DNA of 64,000 nt from Enterococcus ureasiticus. Lineage in GTDB: Bacteria; Bacillota; Bacilli; Lactobacillales; Enterococcaceae. Location: contig NZ_MIJZ01000016.1 in the NCBI RefSeq assembly GCF_001730285.1, positions 248,001 to 312,000 of the forward strand, in the 5' to 3' direction. Of this stretch, positions 9,134 through 18,207 are shown piece by piece. A model generated the notes under the pieces. It was given only the letters and a program-made list of their open reading frames with translations, had not been told where the DNA came from and did not search any database. The translations under genes were made by a program, and so were the position numbers. Each line of letters starts with the position of its first letter. Position 1 is the stretch's first letter.

Positions 9134-9253
9134 AAAAGCTGAACAGGCTCGTTCTGCCTTGACAGAAAAATAGGAAAAATTGAGGGTGGCGCTTTTTGCC
9201 GCAATCTATTTTTATCTTTTTTCCGAAAGGCTAGCCTGAAAAGCTAGATATAA
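9134..9253 (-). repeat. Structured repeat copy B (short form)
   Basis: Tandem to copy A, about 120 bp. The outer arms CAGGCT/AGCCTG pair perfectly, flanked by AGCT on both sides. The inner hairpin reads TGG-CGCTTTTTG-CCG, so the A of copy A's CCA has changed to G, leaving a G-T pair. It lacks the 75-bp module. It lies just past the murJ stop. Confidence 0.75.
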
Positions 9254-9290
9254 CAATAGCGGAACATTTCGTCCCGCTACTTGATTTGCT

Positions 9291-10940
9291 TTATTTTATT
9301 TTCAACTTATGACGAATTCTACCCACACCTGCTCCTAGTAATTTATCTGCTAAACGCAATTTAAGTGTGATATAGCCATAAACCGCTCCTCCAAATGATG
9401 CTACAAATAAAATGATCACAAAAGATTGGAACTTACGGGTTGGGTCTAAGAATAGGTATAAGAATTGTCTCATGATGATTGCAGCAACCATCATAACTAA
9501 CGTGATCAAGAAAATCAATAAACCGCGTCGTAATGTCAAACCATAATTAAAATGGCTGACTTTTTTGATTTTTCTCATGATCAGTACACATGATAGTGTA
9601 AAACCGATCATCGTCGCAATCAATGGACCATATACTTCAAACAAACGCACACTTGGATATTGAACAATCAATTTCAATGCTAAACCTAAACCAAAGTACT
9701 TGATCGCAGCTTTGTTCTCATACATCCCCATCAACATTGTTGACGATAACATGTAAAGTCCCATAAACAAACCTGCAAAACACGCTTGAATCAAGACCGA
9801 TACACCTAAAGCATCTGGTGCATAAAACATTGTATACAGTGGTTTGGCCAAAACGATCATACCAAATGTCGCCGGCAACATCACAAACATAAATAACTGT
9901 AAGTTGTTACTGATTAATTTTGATAAATCTCTATATTTTTTCAAGGTAATGGCTTCAGTGATCAACGGTAATCCCGTAGCTGAGATAGATGTTGCTAAAG
10001 CAATCACGACCATTGTCAATTTATCTGGATTTGCATTAAAAATCGCAAATAGTGTTCGTAGCTGACTACCAGAATAAGTCGTAAATGTATTCATAAAATT
10101 AGAAAACGTAAATTGATCGACCAATTTAAAGACTGTCACACCTGAACCAACAATAATAAAAGGAAGTGCTTCTTTTAATGTCTCAATCAATAAATCGCGT
10201 GTTGACGCTTCATGCTCATTCGCACTATGTTCTGCAAGATAGTCAAACATTGGTTTTTGTTTTTGGAAATAGTAAAACAAAACAATAAGACTTGCCAACA
10301 TCCCCACAAATGCTGCAAACGTTGATTGTGTTACTGCATCAACATAATTACCATCGATCATCTTCATAATGATAAACGCTGTTAACAACATATAAAAAAC
10401 ACGTGCAACTTGTTCAACGATTTGCGACAAAGCATAAGGCATCATATCCTGATTTCCTTGGAAATAGCCTCGCACTACACTCATACATGGGAAAATCAAA
10501 ACAGCTAAACTTAACGATCGCATTGTCGGGATCAGTTCTTCTCCCCCACCAGACCATTTTGCCAAAAGTGGCGAGGCCAGATACATAACGATCGCAAAAA
10601 TGCCCCCTAAAATGGCCATCAATTGAAGAGCTTTATAAAAAAGCTGCCGGCTGATCTTATATTCATTCAATGAATTGTAATAAGAAGTCTGCTTAGCAAT
10701 AGCGGCAGGAATTCCTGCTGTAGATATTAATAAAAAGAGAGCGTATACGGTATACCCCATTGAAGATAAACTATTCGCTTCATTGGCGTGTTCTCCCATC
10801 CATGCATACCATGGGATAATATATACCGCACCCAACAAACGAGAAATTATATTACTAGCTGTCATCCAAGCCGATCCTTTAACCATTTTCTCTTGATTGG
10901 TCAAGATCGGTTGATCAGCAGGATTTGGTTGATTTATCAT
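9291..10940 (-). CDS. murJ: Lipid II flippase MurJ (YtgP type)
   Basis: 549 residues with about 14 membrane segments and the MATE/MVF-type start region MVKGSAWMTASNIISRLLGAVYIIPWY. It matches the YtgP/MurJ branch of Gram-positive polysaccharide exporters, which flip lipid II across the membrane for peptidoglycan synthesis. The divergent neighbour is murE, the arrangement seen in streptococci and enterococci, which supports the role. GGAGGAG lies 5-6 nt before the ATG. A tandem repeat pair follows the stop. Confidence 0.88.
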   Translation of the reverse strand: MINQPNPADQPILTNQEKMVKGSAWMTASNIISRLLGAVYIIPWYAWMGEHANEANSLSSMGYTVYALFLLISTAGIPAAIAKQTSYYNSLNEYKISRQLFYKALQLMAILGGIFAIVMYLASPLLAKWSGGGEELIPTMRSLSLAVLIFPCMSVVRGYFQGNQDMMPYALSQIVEQVARVFYMLLTAFIIMKMIDGNYVDAVTQSTFAAFVGMLASLIVLFYYFQKQKPMFDYLAEHSANEHEASTRDLLIETLKEALPFIIVGSGVTVFKLVDQFTFSNFMNTFTTYSGSQLRTLFAIFNANPDKLTMVVIALATSISATGLPLITEAITLKKYRDLSKLISNNLQLFMFVMLPATFGMIVLAKPLYTMFYAPDALGVSVLIQACFAGLFMGLYMLSSTMLMGMYENKAAIKYFGLGLALKLIVQYPSVRLFEVYGPLIATMIGFTLSCVLIMRKIKKVSHFNYGLTLRRGLLIFLITLVMMVAAIIMRQFLYLFLDPTRKFQSFVIILFVASFGGAVYGYITLKLRLADKLLGAGVGRIRHKLKIK

Positions 10941-11399
10941 TTAACTCCTCCAACTTTCTTTGAACATGCTTTCTTTATTTTAATTGTTAAATCAAGTATA
11001 TGCAACGACTTTCTTGAATAAATTAACTTATTTGTATTTTCCTCACAGATTTTGTAAAAAAACAGTCGTTTTCAATTTTAAAATATCTAAAAAGCAAATA
11101 AACACTCCGTTTATAACTATTTCTTTTTTATTTATATTCCGAGTAAAAACAACTCAATATCGCTTTAAATCCATATTTATTTTTTGCATTTCACCAAAAT
11201 ATATTTATTATGCGTTTGTTATTTTAAATAGAGCGTTGATAGTAGATTTAGTTCTCCCAAACTTAATATTTTCCCAAGATTTTTCTTCCGCTCCTAGCAA
11301 GCGCCTTGAAGTTTTGACGTTTAAATTGTATGATGAATTTCTAAAGTTTTCTATCCCAAAAATCTTACATTCAGATTTTAGATACCGCTTGGAGGCGTA
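10941..11399. other. AT-rich divergent gap murJ/murE
   Basis: About 460 bp with no convincing gene, riboswitch or terminator. A 138-codon open frame on the plus strand runs from a TTG at 10984 to a stop touching the murE start, but it has no ribosome binding site and a biased F/I/K composition. It probably contains both promoters and a long murE leader. Confidence 0.5.
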
Positions 11400-11402
11400 A
11401 TG

Positions 11403-12920
11403 ATGACTATTTCTTTAGAAAAAATCCGTGAATGTTTACTCAAAGAACATCTTTTAAAAGAATTCATTTCAGCAGAAGGCTGGTCTTTGACTTTACCTAC
11501 CTCGTTGAATAATAAAACGTTTAACACCGTTTCCTATGACTCCCGTACAGTAAATGCTGATACACTTTTTTTCTGCAAAGGATTGAATTTCAAATCAGAA
11601 TATTTAGAAAAAGCCGTCAAATCAGGACTTGACGTTTATGTAGCGGAGCAACCGTATGATGTACCTGCAGCATTAGGAATCATTGTAACAGATATCAAAA
11701 AAGCAATGGCTGTTTTAAGTATGGCCTTTTATGATTACCCGCAAAATAAATTAAAGCTGATCGGCTTCACCGGCACAAAAGGCAAAACAACTGCAGCTTA
11801 CTTTACTAAATTTATTTTAGATCAGGCAACCAATAAAAAAACGGCGATGTTGTCTACCATGAATTCTACTTTAGATGGGCAAACTTTTTTCAAATCACAT
11901 TTAACAACACCTGAATCACTTGATCTTTATCAAATGATGGCAGAAGCGGTTAAAAACAACATGACCCACTTCATCATGGAAGTGTCCTCACAAGCCTATA
12001 AAACCAATCGAGTATATGGTTTATTTTTCGATGTAGGGATTTTTCTGAATATCACGCCTGACCATATCAGCCCCATCGAACATCCTACATTCGATGATTA
12101 TTTTTATTGTAAACGCCAGTTGATCAAACATTCAAAAACGATGATTTTAAATCATGAATCAGATCATTTCCAATTATTGAAAGAAACAGCAGAGCTTCAT
12201 AAAGTCCCTTATCTCGTTTATGGCGATCAATCATCCACAGATGCAGATTATATCTATCAAACGACCCCTGATGACTCACTTGCCTTTTCTATAAGCACAG
12301 AAAACGACACATTAGCCGTTTCTGGTGAGTATCACTTACGTTTAGGCGGTGATTTCAATAAAGGGAATGCGCTAAGTGCTGTTCTTGCTAGTGCTCTGGT
12401 TGGTGCTACACGCAAAGATTGTCAGCAAGGGATCAAAGAAACCACTGTTCCTGGTCGAATGGAATTATTAACAAATAAAAATGGCGCAAAAGTCTATGTA
12501 GATTATGCACACAATTACGATAGTTTAAAGAATCTTTTAACGTTTGTCAAAGAAGAACATCCTAGTGGTCGCTTACTTGTCGTAATCGGCAGCACTGGAA
12601 ACAAAGCAATTTCTAGACGAAAAGATTTCGGAACTGTTTTATCTGAACTAGCTGATATTGCTATTTTAACGACAGATGATCCGGCTGATGAAAACCCAGC
12701 AGATATCTGCGCTGAGATTGCAGGTCATATCACGACAGATATTCAAATCGAAACCGTACTTGATCGTGGTGAAGCAATCAAAGAGGCCTTGTCTTTGAGC
12801 AAACCCGCTGACGCCGTCGTCTTAGCCGGTAAAGGTGCTGACTTATATCAAAAAGTTGGTGGAGAAGATACACCTTATGAGGGTGACTTTTCTATCGCTG
12901 AACGTTTAATCCTTGGATAA
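11403..12920 (+). CDS. murE: UDP-MurNAc-L-Ala-D-Glu--L-lysine ligase
   Basis: 505 residues. This Mur ligase adds the third stem-peptide residue in the cytoplasm. Visible: the ATP loop GFTGTKGKTTAAYF (about residues 119-132), SHLTTPE (about 160), the central MEVSSQAYKTNRV, and the C-terminal YVDYAHNYDSL. The DDPADENP motif has no Arg after Pro, unlike the DNPR of diaminopimelate-specific enzymes, so L-lysine is predicted, as in enterococci. Two ATGs lie in a row. GGAGG is 4 nt before the first (11400) and 7 nt before the second, so 11403 is preferred. It is divergent from murJ. Confidence 0.93.
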   Translation: MTISLEKIRECLLKEHLLKEFISAEGWSLTLPTSLNNKTFNTVSYDSRTVNADTLFFCKGLNFKSEYLEKAVKSGLDVYVAEQPYDVPAALGIIVTDIKKAMAVLSMAFYDYPQNKLKLIGFTGTKGKTTAAYFTKFILDQATNKKTAMLSTMNSTLDGQTFFKSHLTTPESLDLYQMMAEAVKNNMTHFIMEVSSQAYKTNRVYGLFFDVGIFLNITPDHISPIEHPTFDDYFYCKRQLIKHSKTMILNHESDHFQLLKETAELHKVPYLVYGDQSSTDADYIYQTTPDDSLAFSISTENDTLAVSGEYHLRLGGDFNKGNALSAVLASALVGATRKDCQQGIKETTVPGRMELLTNKNGAKVYVDYAHNYDSLKNLLTFVKEEHPSGRLLVVIGSTGNKAISRRKDFGTVLSELADIAILTTDDPADENPADICAEIAGHITTDIQIETVLDRGEAIKEALSLSKPADAVVLAGKGADLYQKVGGEDTPYEGDFSIAERLILG

Positions 12921-12927
12921 AAAAGAA

Positions 12928-12970
12928 AAAGCGCAAACCAAAACGAATAATTCGCTTTGGTTTGCGCTTT
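12928..12970 (+). terminator. murE terminator
   Basis: A 15-bp stem (AAAGCGCAAACCAAA with TTTGGTTTGCGCTTT) starts within ten bases of the murE stop. Confidence 0.8.
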
Positions 12971-13030
12971 AAATTTGAATAAATAGCGAAAAAAAGTGAA
13001 ACACTTTTATCTCTGCTTTTTTTCCTATTT

Positions 13031-13939
13031 TCAACCCATCAACATCATTATCAGCGTCATCAATACCAAACTAATCAAAATGCTTGCTGAAGACGTAAAC
13101 CCAACTGTTTCTTCCGGCATTCCAGCTTTGACACTATTGATCACTGAAAATGTCGGCATCGGCGCGACACTCAGCACAACTAAAACGATTCTCAACAATG
13201 GAGACAATGGAATTACAAAAGCAAATAACAACGCAAACGCTGCCCCACATAGATAACGCCAAGCCAGAACTTCTTTCACTAAATGTAAGGCTTTTTTAGG
13301 TAATCTCAATTCAAAGTATAATCCAATCATAAACATCGATAAAAACCCATTTGCTTTGGCGATCATTTCTAGGATCCCTAACACTTCTACAGGCAGTCCA
13401 ACTTGACAGATCCTCAGTAACAACATCACCATATAGGCTGTAAAAGGCGCTGATTTAAACAAAGACAAAACAATTCTCTTAAGTGTTGTCTCTTCTTTAG
13501 CTCCCACTACTTTATCAATCAACAAGGTACTTCCCCCTGTCAACATTACACTATTTCCAATATCAAACATCAAGAGAAATGGCACCGCTAAAGGATAAAA
13601 ACCTTGAATAAACGGTAAACTAAAATTACCGATATTATATCCTGACATCGAATACATTTGAAATTTCTGTTCTAGAATGGGACGCTTTTTACTCACTCGC
13701 CCACCAATCAAAATCACCAAAATATTCAAAAGGATACCCATTAACAACAAGAAAAACAACGTTCCCGAAACAACGATACTGGCTAAACTAACGATAACCG
13801 TTGCGGGCAACGTTATATTTACAATAATAACGGATAACATTCCACCATCCGCTTTACTCAATAAACCGATTCGCTTCATTAGATAACCCAAAAATATGAC
13901 AAAACAAAACCCAATTGCTTGTACTAAAATTTCTTTCAA
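13031..13939 (-). CDS. AEC-family transporter
   Basis: 302 residues with about ten membrane helices and the auxin-efflux-carrier pattern: FLGYLMKRIGLL at the N-terminus, a mid-protein SGYNIGNFSLPF (about residues 108-119) with the family's N-x-G break, and a second half repeating the five-helix unit. Bacterial members move organic acids such as malate, or unknown solutes. The TTG start is 8 nt after GAGGAG. It is a single gene with its own upstream region. The substrate cannot be deduced. Confidence 0.85.
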   Translation of the reverse strand: MKEILVQAIGFCFVIFLGYLMKRIGLLSKADGGMLSVIIVNITLPATVIVSLASIVVSGTLFFLLLMGILLNILVILIGGRVSKKRPILEQKFQMYSMSGYNIGNFSLPFIQGFYPLAVPFLLMFDIGNSVMLTGGSTLLIDKVVGAKEETTLKRIVLSLFKSAPFTAYMVMLLLRICQVGLPVEVLGILEMIAKANGFLSMFMIGLYFELRLPKKALHLVKEVLAWRYLCGAAFALLFAFVIPLSPLLRIVLVVLSVAPMPTFSVINSVKAGMPEETVGFTSSASILISLVLMTLIMMLMG

Positions 13940-14019
13940 CCAGCTCGCTCCTCACTTATCTACTTCTATCACTAACATAAAGTATAGCAAAAAAATTCTA
14001 TTCCTCATCGATTTTAACA

Positions 14020-14059
14020 AAAAAACATCCACGCAAACTTTCTTACGCAGATGTTTTTT
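14020..14059. terminator. Hairpin after the Bcr-type exporter
   Basis: AAAAAACATC and GATGTTTTTT flank a 20-nt loop. On the minus strand the stem ends in T's, suitable for terminating the exporter gene. Confidence 0.65.
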
Positions 14060-14089
14060 CATTTTCATAACTTTAAAATAGCGTTACTA

Positions 14090-15289
14090 TCACTTTTTAT
14101 TTCCAGGCAATAGATATTTTCTTGTTAAAAATAACATCAAGCTACCGATAACTAGAAAATACAATGGCATTATAAGCAAAGTTCCGTTGTGAAGTTTACT
14201 CATTCCAAACGTGAATAAACTAACCAGCAGATAATAACCTAAACTAAAGATAGCTCCAGCGGTTCCAATCACATCTTGAAAATCACTTAATGCTAAACTA
14301 AGGCAATTAGGTAAAGCCGTTCCTGTACCAGTCAGCAAAATGAAAATCCCTATCAACATCAACCAAAACTGAATCATTTCCGGTAGAACAGTTGCCGCAC
14401 TGGCGAAAAACAGAAAAACCGCTCCAAACAACATACATCTGATGCCAATCAGAATGATTTTCTCCGGCTGATAAATCGGCAATAACCGTTTGGACAATAA
14501 AGAACCTAGAATTGAAGCCCCAGCCACACCAATGCCTAAAAATCCATACATCGCGGTTGATAAATGAAATTGTTCAATAAAGATAAATGGCGCTTCTGCA
14601 TAGTAACTGAACAACACACCATTGATCGCCCCTATCAAAAATCCATAGGTCAAGACTTTTGGGTTCATTAACAGACGTTTAACGATAGGTAACAATTTTA
14701 CTGGTACTCGCTTACTTACTTCAAACGTTTCCGGCAAACGCAAAAACGCATAACAAAAAATCAACACACTCATGAATACTAATACAAGAAAAACCGCCCT
14801 AAACCCCCAATACTGATCAACAATACCGCCAATCAGTGGACCAATTGCCGGGGTAAAGGCAAGAGCTGCAGAAATTTGCGCAAATAATGCATGACGCTGA
14901 TTCCCAGAATAACTTTCACGCAATATCGTTTGAGTGACAACCGATCCTGTACTAGCACCAAAAGCTTGAACAAATCGAGCTAGCAGCAATACTTCGATCG
15001 TCTCTGAACGAAAACAAAGAAAGCTGCCAATTCCATAAAACAACAAGCCATAAAGCATAGCCTTACGCCGTCCAATAAAATCAGACAACCAGCCCCAAAA
15101 GAACACACCTAGCGCAAAGGCTAGAAAATAAATACTCAACGTTAACTGAACCATTGCCATCGACGCTTGAAAATCATGGGCAATATCTGGCAGTGACGGA
15201 GTAAAAATCGTTTCACTGATCTGTGGAAACCCAACTAAAACAATCAGTAATAATAACGATGGTATACGAGTTTCGATGCTTTTTTTCAA
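14090..15289 (-). CDS. MFS multidrug exporter, Bcr/CflA type
   Basis: 399 residues and 12 membrane segments. Motif A is seen as WGWLSDFIGRRKAMLYG (about residues 60-76), and LARFVQAFGAS with the ETIFTPSLPDIA start region is typical of Bcr/CflA drug:proton antiporters. The frame is open upstream to 15382, but those 31 codons merely translate repeat copy C. The TTG at 15289 is 7 nt after AGGAGG and is the credible start. The leader contains the tandem repeats C and D. Confidence 0.88.
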   Translation of the reverse strand: MKKSIETRIPSLLLLIVLVGFPQISETIFTPSLPDIAHDFQASMAMVQLTLSIYFLAFALGVFFWGWLSDFIGRRKAMLYGLLFYGIGSFLCFRSETIEVLLLARFVQAFGASTGSVVTQTILRESYSGNQRHALFAQISAALAFTPAIGPLIGGIVDQYWGFRAVFLVLVFMSVLIFCYAFLRLPETFEVSKRVPVKLLPIVKRLLMNPKVLTYGFLIGAINGVLFSYYAEAPFIFIEQFHLSTAMYGFLGIGVAGASILGSLLSKRLLPIYQPEKIILIGIRCMLFGAVFLFFASAATVLPEMIQFWLMLIGIFILLTGTGTALPNCLSLALSDFQDVIGTAGAIFSLGYYLLVSLFTFGMSKLHNGTLLIMPLYFLVIGSLMLFLTRKYLLPGNKK

Positions 15290-15307
15290 GAAAATTCCTC
15301 CTAAATT

Positions 15308-15427
15308 AAAAGCGGAATGGGCTCGTCCAGCTCTGACTGAAAAATAGGAAAAATTGACTGAGGTGCTTTTTGCCTCATTCAATTTTTATCTTTTTTCCGA
15401 AGAGCTAGCCCATGCAGCTAGATAACA
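15308..15427 (-). repeat. Structured repeat copy C (short form)
   Basis: About 120 bp, starting 7 bp upstream of the AGGAGG of the exporter gene. The outer arms ATGGGCT/AGCCCAT pair perfectly although both sides differ from copy B (CAGGCT/AGCCTG), i.e. compensatory change. The inner hairpin TGAGG-TGCTTTTTG-CCTCA is perfect and extended by TTGA/TCAA. The loop and the AGGAAAAA/TTTTTTCC stem are conserved. Confidence 0.78.
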
Positions 15428-15429
15428 TT

Positions 15430-15605
15430 AAAAGCGAAGCGGGTTCGTTCGGTCTCGACTGGAAAATAGGAAAATCTATTTGTGATGCTTTTTATCACAG
15501 GTAGATTCTATCTTTTTTCCGAAGTCTTCAATCCTTAGAGCCTTATCTCTTAGGAATTGTCGAGATCGAAGCAGAGCAGAGCACAGCACTATCCCACTTC
15601 CCCAG
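15430..15605 (-). repeat. Structured repeat copy D (long form)
   Basis: Tandem to copy C. The inner hairpin TGTGAT-GCTTTTT-ATCACA has a different stem but the same GCTTTTT loop, and is extended by ATCTATT/GGTAGAT pairs including G-T. It contains the 75-bp module shared with copy A (CCTTAGAGC...CTCTTAGG, then GTCGAGATCGAAG). The outer arms AAGCGGG/CCCACTT pair with one mismatch. Confidence 0.72.
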
Positions 15606-15924
15606 TTCATTAAATTAAAGGGTTGAAAAAAAACATCTATCTCCGGGAAGCGGCGGGAGCATAATCAATATTAATTTATAGGTATTCATCTGCTGATCAC
15701 TTCCTTTTCATTTATTTATATGGTCATTTCCCATCTTCCTCATGGTAGCACAAATCCTATTCTGTTTTCAATTCCAAGCGCAACCTAACTCAAGCTGTTA
15801 ACTTCCTTCTCAAGTCAAAATATTTCTAAAAGTAAAAAAATAAAACATCTTTCAGCCAATTAATGATAAACTTATCCTAAATACATAACAAGCAAATAAA
15901 CATTCTGATAAAGGAGCTTCGCTC
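15606..15924. other. Gap upstream of the serine hydrolase
   Basis: About 320 bp AT-rich, with no gene or strong hairpin seen. It should hold the promoters of the divergent exporter and hydrolase genes. Confidence 0.4.
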
Positions 15925-16932
15925 ATGAACTTGAAACAATCTATCCCAGCAGACTTCAGTGGTTTTGTTAATATTACATCAAATGATGAATCATTATTAT
16001 TCGAGGCTTTCGGATATCGAGATCTTCCTAATAAAATAAAAAATACTGTTGATACGATTTTCGGTACAGCATCCGGCGGTAAAACCTTCATTGCAGTCGC
16101 CATCATGAAGCTGATCGAAGAAAAGAAAATCGGGATCGATCAACCGATCGACCAAATTCTCTCAAAGAAAATGCCTAATATCGATCCTAATGTCACGGTA
16201 CATCAGCTACTAAATCATACCTCTGGGATCGGGGATTATTTTGATGAAGAAGAACTTACTGACTATGCTGAATTATGGGAAGATTTCCCTAATTATAAAA
16301 TACGCAAAAATAGCGATCTTTTGCCACTGTTTATTGATAAAAAAATGATGGATCTTCCTGGGAAAAAATTTCAATATAACAATACAGGATACGTTCTTTT
16401 AGCGGCAATCATCGAAGAAGTTACACGCCAAGATTTTGATGGTTATTTGAAGCACGCCATTTTTGACCCAGCTGGCATGACTTCGACTGGTTACTTCGCT
16501 TTAGATCGACTGCCCGCTAATGTTGCTAATGCTTATATTTACGATAAAGAATCAAAGGAATATTACAGCAACATTTACAGTATAGACGTCAAAGGTACTG
16601 GTGCTGGCGGTTGTTTTACTACTTTAAAAGATCTTGAACGTTTTTGGCAAACATTGTTTAGCGGAAAAATCATTTCTACACATGCGGTAAATTTAATGCA
16701 AACGATGCAAGCTTCTGATTATTACGGCTATGGCTTTTGGATCGCTCAAAACAATGAACAACCTTTTCCTTATATGCAAGGGCAAGATCCCGGTATTTCG
16801 TTTATCTCTTCTTATGATCGATCCTTAAATCGCACGATTACTATTATGAGCAATTTAGGGCAAAATGTTTGGGCGATGCATAAAGAGCTTTCTGCTTGTT
16901 TGGCTAAAAAGGATGATTCCTCAAAGGATTGA
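15925..16932 (+). CDS. Serine hydrolase, class C beta-lactamase/esterase fold
   Basis: 335 residues, no signal peptide. SGGK (about residue 53, in GTASGGKTF) fits the catalytic SxxK of the beta-lactamase/D-Ala-D-Ala-peptidase/EstB superfamily. YNN (about residue 152, FQYNNTGYVLL) fits the YxN motif. QLLNHTSGIGDYF is the conserved strand after the nucleophile. AAAGGAG is 8 nt before the ATG. Without export signals a cytosolic esterase or peptidase is more likely than resistance; the substrate is unknown. Confidence 0.82.
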   Translation: MNLKQSIPADFSGFVNITSNDESLLFEAFGYRDLPNKIKNTVDTIFGTASGGKTFIAVAIMKLIEEKKIGIDQPIDQILSKKMPNIDPNVTVHQLLNHTSGIGDYFDEEELTDYAELWEDFPNYKIRKNSDLLPLFIDKKMMDLPGKKFQYNNTGYVLLAAIIEEVTRQDFDGYLKHAIFDPAGMTSTGYFALDRLPANVANAYIYDKESKEYYSNIYSIDVKGTGAGGCFTTLKDLERFWQTLFSGKIISTHAVNLMQTMQASDYYGYGFWIAQNNEQPFPYMQGQDPGISFISSYDRSLNRTITIMSNLGQNVWAMHKELSACLAKKDDSSKD

Positions 16933-17038
16933 ATCTATTGCAAGACAATGTACATCATATAAAAATATTGATTATGCTATTATAATACATAATCTATCAC
17001 TGACAGTTTCAACAAAATAAAGACTAGGGGGTAATTCA

Positions 17039-17386
17039 ATGGCAAAACGAAAAATTCATAATTGTTTAGATGGCTGTTCGGTAGAATCAACTTTACAGCT
17101 AATTTCAGGTAAATGGAAAAGCGTGTTTTTGTACCATTTGATCTTTGAAGGTGCTTATCGTTACAGTGAATTACAACGTTTTGTACCTGGAATTACCAAA
17201 AGAATGTTGTCTTTACAATTAAAGGATTTAGAAACGGATGGACTAATCAGTCGGATAGTCTTACAGGAAAAGCCTATAGCTGTAAGCTATTCAGTAACTG
17301 ATTACGGAAGAACACTGGCCCCTGTCATTGAATCGATGTATGATTGGGGCAATTCATTTAATTTGCATCAATTAAATACACAATAA
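17039..17386 (+). CDS. HxlR-family transcriptional regulator
   Basis: 115 residues with the HxlR winged helix: an N-terminal Cys in GCSVESTLQLISGKWK, the recognition region YSELQRFVPGITKRMLSLQLKDLE and the wing DGLISRIV. Many HxlR proteins sense electrophiles or oxidants through an N-terminal cysteine; Cys9 and Cys14 (of HNCLDGCSVES) could act so. AGGGGG is 7 nt before the ATG. A nitroreductase gene follows 117 bp downstream on the same strand, a common target pairing. Confidence 0.87.
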   Translation: MAKRKIHNCLDGCSVESTLQLISGKWKSVFLYHLIFEGAYRYSELQRFVPGITKRMLSLQLKDLETDGLISRIVLQEKPIAVSYSVTDYGRTLAPVIESMYDWGNSFNLHQLNTQ

Positions 17387-17503
17387 TCATTTAAATAGTG
17401 GTATAAAAAATTACCCCGATTTACACTGATCATTTCTTCCTTTACACTAAAGCCACTTGTTGCTTAGTGCAATAAACTATTAGGTAAAGGCAGGAAGAAT
17501 GAC

Positions 17504-18175
17504 ATGAATAGAACGAAGGAAGACAAACGAAAAGAAATTTTAACAGCTTTTGAACACCGCCATGCTACAAAAGCTTTTGATTCAACTAAAAAAATTCCAA
17601 CAGAAGATTGGGAAATCATTTTAGAAGCTGCACGTCTATCTCCAAGCTCATTTGGATACGAGCCTTGGTCGTTTTTACTAATAGAAAATACTCAGGTAAA
17701 AGAAGACTTGAAGGAATTTTCTTGGGGCGCCGTCAACAGTTTAAATGGGACCAGTCATTTTGTCATCGCTTTGGCACGTAAAAATGTTACAGCCGAAAGC
17801 TCACACGTAAAACATATGGTAGAGGATGTATTTGGCCTCCCCTTTTCGCCAGACGCTCCACAAACTCAAATGTTCAAACAATTTCAGGTAAAAGATTTTG
17901 ACTTAAATAGTGAACGATCATTGTTCGATTGGGCTTCTAAACAAACGTATATCGCATTAGCTAATATGATGACAACGGCAGCCTTGTTGGAAATTGATAG
18001 TTGTCCGATTGAAGGATTTAATCGCACTGAGGTAGAAACGTATTTGAGTAAAAAAGTACTTTTAGATACTACTAAATTCGGTGTTTCTTATATGCTTGGA
18101 TTAGGTTATCGTACAAAAGAAATACCACTGAAAAAACGCCAAACTACTGATGAAATTCTGACAGTTGTCGAATAA
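17504..18175 (+). CDS. NAD(P)H-dependent nitroreductase
   Basis: 223 residues of the FMN nitroreductase fold: FEHRHATKAFD near residue 16, the FMN-binding LSPSSFGYEPWSFLLI (about residue 45) and the C-terminal MLGLGYRTKE with a Gly-rich FMN phosphate contact. Relatives (YfkO/MhqN-like) reduce quinones or nitro compounds. It has its own upstream gap, with TTTACACT occurring twice (17421 and 17441) as a possible regulator half-site. The preceding HxlR gene is the likely regulator. A large hairpin follows. Confidence 0.87.
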   Translation: MNRTKEDKRKEILTAFEHRHATKAFDSTKKIPTEDWEIILEAARLSPSSFGYEPWSFLLIENTQVKEDLKEFSWGAVNSLNGTSHFVIALARKNVTAESSHVKHMVEDVFGLPFSPDAPQTQMFKQFQVKDFDLNSERSLFDWASKQTYIALANMMTTAALLEIDSCPIEGFNRTEVETYLSKKVLLDTTKFGVSYMLGLGYRTKEIPLKKRQTTDEILTVVE

Positions 18176-18207
18176 AAAAATCATCTCTACAACTTTACTT
18201 GAACAGC

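Noticed and set aside
10984-11400. Protein gene in the murJ-murE gap
   Set aside because: No Shine-Dalgarno, TTG start, low-complexity F/I/K composition. Kept only as a low-interest observation.
15290-15382. 31-codon N-terminal extension of the Bcr-type exporter
   Set aside because: It only translates repeat copy C. The TTG at 15289 has AGGAGG at proper spacing and begins directly before the first membrane segment.
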